Source of the DNA: JAKGBX01 sp965366835
GTDB lineage: Bacteria; Pseudomonadota; Alphaproteobacteria; Rhodobacterales; Rhodobacteraceae
Length of the DNA stretch: 56,854 nt
Direction: 5' to 3'
Assembly: GCA_965366835.1 (NCBI GenBank)
Contig: CBDUGF010000008.1
Coordinates: forward strand, 1 to 56,854
The notes under the pieces are model-generated. The model was not told the DNA's origin and made no database searches. It saw nothing but the letters and a program-made list of their open reading frames with translations. This document shows positions 52,226 to 56,854 of this stretch, in pieces; the stretch's first letter is position 1; each line of letters starts with the position of its first letter. Both the position numbers and the translations under genes were made by a program.

Positions 52226-53077
52226 ATGACAAAAACGCTTTTCACCTTCGGCCATGGCTACTCGGCCAGCGCGCTTGCCCGCCTGCTTTCGCCGCTGGGC
52301 TGGCAGCTATTTGGCACCACCCGCAACGCAGACAAGCTCGATGATATCGCGGCGCAGGGCGTTACCCCGATCCTCTGGCCGGACAGCGATCCGCGCCCGG
52401 CCCTGGCCCAGGCAACGCATCTCCTGCACTCCGCCGCGCCGGACGAAAGCGGCGACCCGGTGATCGCCGAATTCGGCTCTGATATGGCCCAACTCGCCCC
52501 AAATCTCGAATGGGTCGGCTATCTCAGCACCACCGGCGTTTATGGCGATCATCAGGGTGGATGGGTCGATGAGAATACGCCCCTCACCCCCTCCACAAAA
52601 CGCGGCCACCATCGCGTGCTCGCGGAACGGCAATGGCAAGAGACCGGTCTGCCCCTGCATATCTTCCGCCTTGCCGGTATCTACGGCCCCGGCCGCGGCC
52701 CGTTTGCCAAGGTGCGGCGCGGCACCGCCCGGCGCATCGTCAAGCCGGGGCAGGTGTTCTCGCGCATCCATGTCGATGACATCGCGCAGACCGTGCTGGC
52801 TTCGATCAATCGCCCCGACCCGGGCGCGATCTACAATGTCTGTGATGATGATCCGGCCCCGCCCCAGGATGTGCTCAGCCATGCCGCCGCTCTGCTCGGC
52901 GTCTCCCTACCACCCGAGGAAGACTATGCGACAGCCGAGATGACCCCGATGGCGCGCAGCTTCTATGCTGAGTCCAAACGCGTGCGCAATGAACGGATCA
53001 AGCGGGAGCTTGGCGTTTCCCTGCTCTACCCCAGCTATCGCGATGGCCTGCCCGCCCTGATGCAAGCCGGAGACTGA
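52226..53077 (+). CDS. SDR-family NAD(P)-dependent epimerase/reductase-like protein
   Basis: A 283-residue Rossmann-fold protein resembling YeeZ-type extended SDRs. The nucleotide loop is FGHGYSASALA at the start. Later segments are YLSTTGVYGDHQGGWVDE (the position of the catalytic Ser/Tyr region), LAGIYGPGRGPF and SRIHVDDIAQ. A standard YxxxK is not obvious after the STTGVYG motif, so the catalytic activity is uncertain. It ends four bases before the ion-channel gene. Confidence 0.85.
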   Translation: MTKTLFTFGHGYSASALARLLSPLGWQLFGTTRNADKLDDIAAQGVTPILWPDSDPRPALAQATHLLHSAAPDESGDPVIAEFGSDMAQLAPNLEWVGYLSTTGVYGDHQGGWVDENTPLTPSTKRGHHRVLAERQWQETGLPLHIFRLAGIYGPGRGPFAKVRRGTARRIVKPGQVFSRIHVDDIAQTVLASINRPDPGAIYNVCDDDPAPPQDVLSHAAALLGVSLPPEEDYATAEMTPMARSFYAESKRVRNERIKRELGVSLLYPSYRDGLPALMQAGD

Positions 53078-53081
53078 CCCC

Positions 53082-53873
53082 ATGCGCCAACGCCTCGTCG
53101 CTCTGGTCGATCATCCGCGCTTCGCCAATTTCATCACCGCCGTGATCGCGTTCAACGCGGTCATCCTCGGGCTGGAAACCTCGCAAACCGTGATGCAGGC
53201 GGCGGGCCCGCTGATCATCACGCTCGATTACATCTGCCTCGCCATCTTTGTCGCTGAAATCGCGCTCAAGCTTGTCGCTCATGGCCCGCGCTTCTTCCGC
53301 AATGGCTGGAACATCTTCGATTTCGTCATCGTCGCCATTTCGCTCGCGCCCGCCGGTCAGGGCTTCTCGGCGCTGCGCGCCCTGCGCATCCTCAGGGTGC
53401 TGCGGGTGATCTCGGTCGCGCCGTCGCTGCGCCGCGTGGTCGAAGGCTTCATCCGTGCCGTTCCGGGCATGGGCTCGGTCTTCCTGCTGATGGGGCTGCT
53501 TTATTACATCGGCGCCGTTATCGCCACCAAGCTGTTCGGCGCCAGCTTCCCCGATTGGTTCGGCACGCTCGGCCTCTCGGCCTATACACTGTTCCAGATC
53601 ATGACGCTTGAAAGCTGGTCTATGGGCATCGTCCGCCCCGTCATGGCGGTCTATCCTCTGGCCTGGGCCTTTTTCCTGCCGTTCATCATCGTCACCACCT
53701 TCGCGGTGGTCAACCTGCTGGTCGGCTTGATCGTCAACTCGATGCAGGAGGCGCATCACGAAGAAGATGTCGCCAACACCGATGCCTATCGCGATGAGGT
53801 CCTGGCAAAGCTCGAAATGCTGGATGCCAGGATGTCCAGGCTGGCGGATACCGTCTCTAAACCGCCTGAATAG
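53082..53873 (+). CDS. Voltage-gated sodium channel (BacNav type)
   Basis: A 263-residue one-repeat channel expected to form tetramers in the inner membrane. Segments: S1 ~18-37, S2 ~44-65, S3 ~76-90, S4 ~96-112 with gating arginines R99, R102, R105 and R108 every third residue, S5 ~127-152, pore helix and filter TLESWSM (175-181), S6 ~195-225. A C-terminal helix (~232-258) fits the tetramerising coiled coil. The filter is the sodium-selective form of NavAb. Length is normal. Confidence 0.93.
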   Translation: MRQRLVALVDHPRFANFITAVIAFNAVILGLETSQTVMQAAGPLIITLDYICLAIFVAEIALKLVAHGPRFFRNGWNIFDFVIVAISLAPAGQGFSALRALRILRVLRVISVAPSLRRVVEGFIRAVPGMGSVFLLMGLLYYIGAVIATKLFGASFPDWFGTLGLSAYTLFQIMTLESWSMGIVRPVMAVYPLAWAFFLPFIIVTTFAVVNLLVGLIVNSMQEAHHEEDVANTDAYRDEVLAKLEMLDARMSRLADTVSKPPE

Positions 53874-53879
53874 GGCCTA

Positions 53880-55808
53880 TCAAGCCCGTTTGGTGTCGAT
53901 CCGCGCCACGCCCAGCACATCCAGCACCTTGGCCTCGATATGGGTCGCGCTCAGCCCGGCCTGGTCATACATGTCCTCGGGGCTGGCCTGGTCGATGAAG
54001 CTGTCCGGCAGCACCATCGCGCGGAATTTCAGTCCGGCGTCAAACACGCCTTCCTCGGCCAGCAATTGCGCCACATGTGAGCCGAACCCGCCCACGGCGC
54101 CTTCCTCGATGGTGATCAGCGCCGCATGGGCGCGCGCCAGCCCGAGTATCAAGTCCCGGTCCAGCGGCTTGGCAAAGCGCGCATCGGCGATGGTCGGTGA
54201 AATCCCCTTCGCCTCAAGCGCCTCGGCGGCTTTCATCACCTCGCCCAGCCGGGTGCCAAACGACAGGATAGCGACGCCCTTGCCTTCGCGGATCATCCTG
54301 CCCTTGCCGATCTCCAGAACCTGCGCCACCTCGGGCATGTCGACGCCCGCGCCTTCGCCGCGCGGATAGCGGAAGGCGATCGGCCCGCTGTCATGCGCCG
54401 CGGCGGTGGCCACCATATGCTTCAATTCCGCCTCGTCGGCGGCGGCCATCACCACCATGTTCGGCAGGTTGGCGAGATAGGCGATGTCAAAGGCGCCCGC
54501 ATGGGTCGCCCCGTCGGCCCCGACCAGCCCGGCGCGATCCACCGCAAAGCGCACCGGCAGGTTTTGCAGCGCCACATCATGCACCACCTGGTCATAACCC
54601 CGTTGCAGAAAGGTCGAATAGATCGCGCAAAAGGGTTTCATTCCGGCGGCAGCCAGCCCGGCGCAGAAGGTCACCCCATGCTGCTCGGCGATGCTCACGT
54701 CAAAACAGCGGCTGGGATAGCGTTCGGCCATCAGGCTCAGCCCGGTGCCATCGGGCATCGCCGCCGTCACCGCGCAGATCTTGTCGTCCTGCGCCGCCAG
54801 TTCGACCAGCGTCCTGCCAAACACCGATGTGTAGCTCGGCGCGTTGCTTGGCGCCTTTTTCTGCTCGCCGGTCACCACGTCGAATTTCGCGGTCGCGTGG
54901 CCCTTGTCATCGGCCCGCTCCGCCGGGGCATAGCCCTTGCCCTTCTTGGTCAGCACGTGGATCAGCATCGGCCCGGTGGCGCGCGCCCGCGCCGTGCGCA
55001 GAACCGGCAGAAGCTGGTCGAGGTCATGCCCGTCGATCGGCCCGACATAGGAGAATCCCAACTCCTCGAACAGGGTGCCGCCCACGGCCATGCCTTTCAG
55101 CATGTCCTTGGCCCGCAGCGCGCCGATCCGGAACGGCTCGGGCAGCAGGCTCACCGCGCCCTTGGCCGCGGCCCTGAATTCCTGAAACGGCTCGCCCGCA
55201 TAGAGTCGGCTCAAATACGAAGAAAACGCCCCCACCGGCGGCGCGATGCTCATGTCATTGTCGTTGAGGATCACGAACAGCCGCCGGTTCAGATGCCCGG
55301 CATTGTTCATCGCCTCGAAGGCCATGCCCGCGCTCATCGCGCCATCGCCGATCACCGCGACGGCATCGCCCAGCCCCTCGGGGCAGCTCCCGCCCAGATC
55401 GCGCGCCACGGCAAAGCCCAGCGCCGCGCTGATCGAGGTGCTCGAATGCGCCGCACCAAACGGGTCGTAGGGGCTTTCGGTGCGCTTGGTGAATCCGCTC
55501 AATCCGCCCTTCTTGCGCAGGGTGCGGATGCGGTCGCGCCGCCCGGTCAGGATCTTGTGCGGATAGGATTGATGCGACACGTCCCAGATGATCTTGTCCT
55601 TGGGCGCCTCGAACACATGATGCAGCGCCACCGTCAGTTCGATCACCCCAAGCCCCGCGCCCAGATGCCCGCCGGTCTCGCTCACCACCGAGATCGTCTC
55701 GGCCCTCAGCTCGCTGGCCAGCTGGCGCAGCTGCGCATCGCTCAGCCGCTTCAGATCGGCGGGCGTCTGCACGGTGTCGAGCAGCGGGGTTTGCGGTTTG
55801 TCTGACAT
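53880..55808 (-). CDS. dxs: 1-deoxy-D-xylulose-5-phosphate synthase
   Basis: A 642-residue thiamine-diphosphate enzyme that condenses pyruvate and glyceraldehyde 3-phosphate, the first step of the MEP isoprenoid pathway. Motifs: ETGGHLGAGLGVIEL, the TPP/Mg motif GDGAMSAGMAFEAMNNAG and the transketolase-like glutamate in IAEQHGVTFCAGLA. The ATG at 55808 gives MSDKPQTPLLDTV. It lies 35 bases after ispA in an xseB-ispA-dxs operon. Confidence 0.96.
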   Translation of the reverse strand: MSDKPQTPLLDTVQTPADLKRLSDAQLRQLASELRAETISVVSETGGHLGAGLGVIELTVALHHVFEAPKDKIIWDVSHQSYPHKILTGRRDRIRTLRKKGGLSGFTKRTESPYDPFGAAHSSTSISAALGFAVARDLGGSCPEGLGDAVAVIGDGAMSAGMAFEAMNNAGHLNRRLFVILNDNDMSIAPPVGAFSSYLSRLYAGEPFQEFRAAAKGAVSLLPEPFRIGALRAKDMLKGMAVGGTLFEELGFSYVGPIDGHDLDQLLPVLRTARARATGPMLIHVLTKKGKGYAPAERADDKGHATAKFDVVTGEQKKAPSNAPSYTSVFGRTLVELAAQDDKICAVTAAMPDGTGLSLMAERYPSRCFDVSIAEQHGVTFCAGLAAAGMKPFCAIYSTFLQRGYDQVVHDVALQNLPVRFAVDRAGLVGADGATHAGAFDIAYLANLPNMVVMAAADEAELKHMVATAAAHDSGPIAFRYPRGEGAGVDMPEVAQVLEIGKGRMIREGKGVAILSFGTRLGEVMKAAEALEAKGISPTIADARFAKPLDRDLILGLARAHAALITIEEGAVGGFGSHVAQLLAEEGVFDAGLKFRAMVLPDSFIDQASPEDMYDQAGLSATHIEAKVLDVLGVARIDTKRA

Positions 55809-55843
55809 CGGGTCCCCTTCGGGGCTTGGCGTTCGCGGCGGCG

Positions 55844-56707
55844 CTAGCTTCGGCGCGCAATAGCGAAACGTGCGGCCTCGCGCAAGGTTTCGCCCCTTTC
55901 CCCATAGCAAGACAGGGCGTCACAGGCGCTGTCAACCAGCTCGGCAGCGCGGCGTTTCGCCCCGTCCAGCCCCAGATGCGAAACAAACGTCGCCTTGCCG
56001 GCCGCCTCGTCCTTGCCCACGGCCTTGCCCAGCTCGTGCGCATCGCCTTCCACATCGAGCACATCATCGGCGATCTGAAAGGCCCGCCCGAGCGCATCGC
56101 CATAGGCCCGCAGCGGTTCGATATCCGCCTGCGCCAGCCGCGCCCCGCACAGAGCCGACCATGTGATCAGAGCCCCGGTCTTGCCCGCCTGAAGCCGGGT
56201 GATCTCGGCCAGCGTCAGCGGCGCTTCCGCACTCTCGGCAGCGATATCGAGCGCCTGTCCCAGCACCATGCCCCGGGCGCCTGCCGCCTGCGCTAGCGTC
56301 AGCACCAGTTCGGCGCGCACGCCCGCCTCCGGGCTGGTCTCTTCCCGCGCCAACAGCTCGAATGCCAGTGTTTGCAGCGCATCCCCGGCCAGAACCGCCA
56401 TCGCCTCGTCCCATTTGCGGTGCACCGTCGGCTGCCCGCGTCGCAGATCGTCATCATCCATGCAGGGCAGGTCATCATGCACCAGGCTATAGGCATGCAC
56501 CGCCTCGATCGCCGCAGCGGGCCAGACCGATTGCGCGCGCTCGATCCCGAACAGCCGCGCCGATTCGATTACCAGAAAGCCGCGCACCCCCTTGCCCCCG
56601 CGCACGGCATGGCGCATCGCCTGCGCCAGCGGCTGATCGCCTTCGATCACCCGTTCGAGACAGGTGCTCACCGCCGCGGCATCAGCGCGCAAAACCGTCT
56701 CGAACAC
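55844..56707 (-). CDS. ispA: Polyprenyl synthetase, farnesyl diphosphate synthase type
   Basis: A 287-residue prenyl transferase that builds farnesyl diphosphate from C5 units. The first aspartate-rich motif is DDLPCMD (78-84, DDx4D) and the second is DDVLD (214-218). GGKGVRGFLV near residue 40 binds isopentenyl diphosphate. The start is GTG at 56707, three bases after the xseB stop, so translation is probably coupled. A geranylgeranyl product cannot be excluded by sequence alone. Confidence 0.93.
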   Translation of the reverse strand: MFETVLRADAAAVSTCLERVIEGDQPLAQAMRHAVRGGKGVRGFLVIESARLFGIERAQSVWPAAAIEAVHAYSLVHDDLPCMDDDDLRRGQPTVHRKWDEAMAVLAGDALQTLAFELLAREETSPEAGVRAELVLTLAQAAGARGMVLGQALDIAAESAEAPLTLAEITRLQAGKTGALITWSALCGARLAQADIEPLRAYGDALGRAFQIADDVLDVEGDAHELGKAVGKDEAAGKATFVSHLGLDGAKRRAAELVDSACDALSCYGERGETLREAARFAIARRS

Positions 56708-56710
56708 GGC

Positions 56711-56854
56711 CTAAAGCCCTTCGACCGGCTTCAACCCCGCCGGGTTGCCCTCACCATCCAGCGTGATCGCCGCCACCTTCTCCTCGGCGTCCTTGAGCTT
56801 GGTCTCGCAGCGCTTCTTCAGCTCGGCCCCGCGCTCGTAGAGCTTGATCGAATC
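56711..56854 (-). CDS. xseB: Exodeoxyribonuclease VII small subunit, C-terminal part
   Basis: The last 47 codons and stop of XseB; the start lies beyond the window. The helical segment IKLYERGAELKKRCETKLKDAE is the typical XseB hairpin that binds XseA. A short acidic/glycine tail follows. The position directly before ispA and dxs is the common proteobacterial order. Confidence 0.88.
   Translation of the reverse strand, partial: DSIKLYERGAELKKRCETKLKDAEEKVAAITLDGEGNPAGLKPVEGL

Overview
The window is GC-rich chromosomal DNA that looks like a member of the Rhodobacterales (Roseobacter lineage, Alphaproteobacteria). The grounds are gene content and order: serB divergent from serCA, a leuS-lptE-holA string, xthA with a thioredoxin-TPR gene, a LON-substrate-domain gene and a Trm112 gene, dapC-like-ftsK-lolA, xseB-ispA-dxs, and twin DAO-GcvT fusion dehydrogenases. 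I see no tRNA, rRNA, CRISPR array, transposase or phage gene. Almost all of the sequence is occupied by intact core or niche-metabolism genes.

Layout. 1-2069: end of an ABC importer (binding protein, ATPase, permease). 2126-5974: serine biosynthesis, serCA on the minus strand behind a structured leader, serB divergent. 6136-9427: a beta-keto acid cleavage enzyme, three very small proteins and rlmN. 9537-13052: a winged-helix/TolB/TPR regulator, an IalB-family secreted protein and an asparaginase-II family enzyme. 13125-19194: holA, lptE and leuS, then an opposite-strand GT4 glycosyltransferase lying between leuS and a DUF3576 lipoprotein. 19510-23309: porin, PLP homeostasis protein, PEBP-like secreted protein, L,D-transpeptidase and ribA. 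23451-25305: an orphan response regulator and a membrane-bound LytTR regulator, each next to an unexplained structured intergenic region. 25463-29366: xthA, cnoX-like, LON-domain, trm112-like, ubiH-like. 29492-37477: amidase, DapC-like aminotransferase, ftsK, lolA, an SLT lipoprotein, hspQ, rhodanese. 37510-41564: gamma-glutamyltransferase, a structured non-coding region, an anti-sigma/anti-anti-sigma pair, a thiolase. 41649-52144: an accessory metabolic island. 52226-56854: an SDR protein, a BacNav sodium channel, and dxs-ispA-xseB (xseB runs off the end).

The most distinctive part is 41649-51167. A flavin-dependent tryptophan-halogenase-like gene is divergent from an operon encoding an XRE-cupin regulator, a GFA-family zinc protein, a LysE-type exporter, two DAO-GcvT fusion dehydrogenases of almost equal length, a small membrane protein and a homocysteine S-methyltransferase. 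The shared promoter region holds two identical 27-bp operators (CGTGAAA-N13-TTTCACG) exactly 39 bp apart. I read this as a regulated system for demethylating an unidentified N- or S-methylated compound, possibly coupled to halogenation. That reading is inference.

A second theme is intergenic. At least three families of short palindromic repeats recur. Several copies supply, touch or directly follow the stop codon of the upstream gene. Three further non-coding regions look like leaders or small RNAs: upstream of serC, after the response regulator at 24138-24299, and on the minus strand at 39191-39302.
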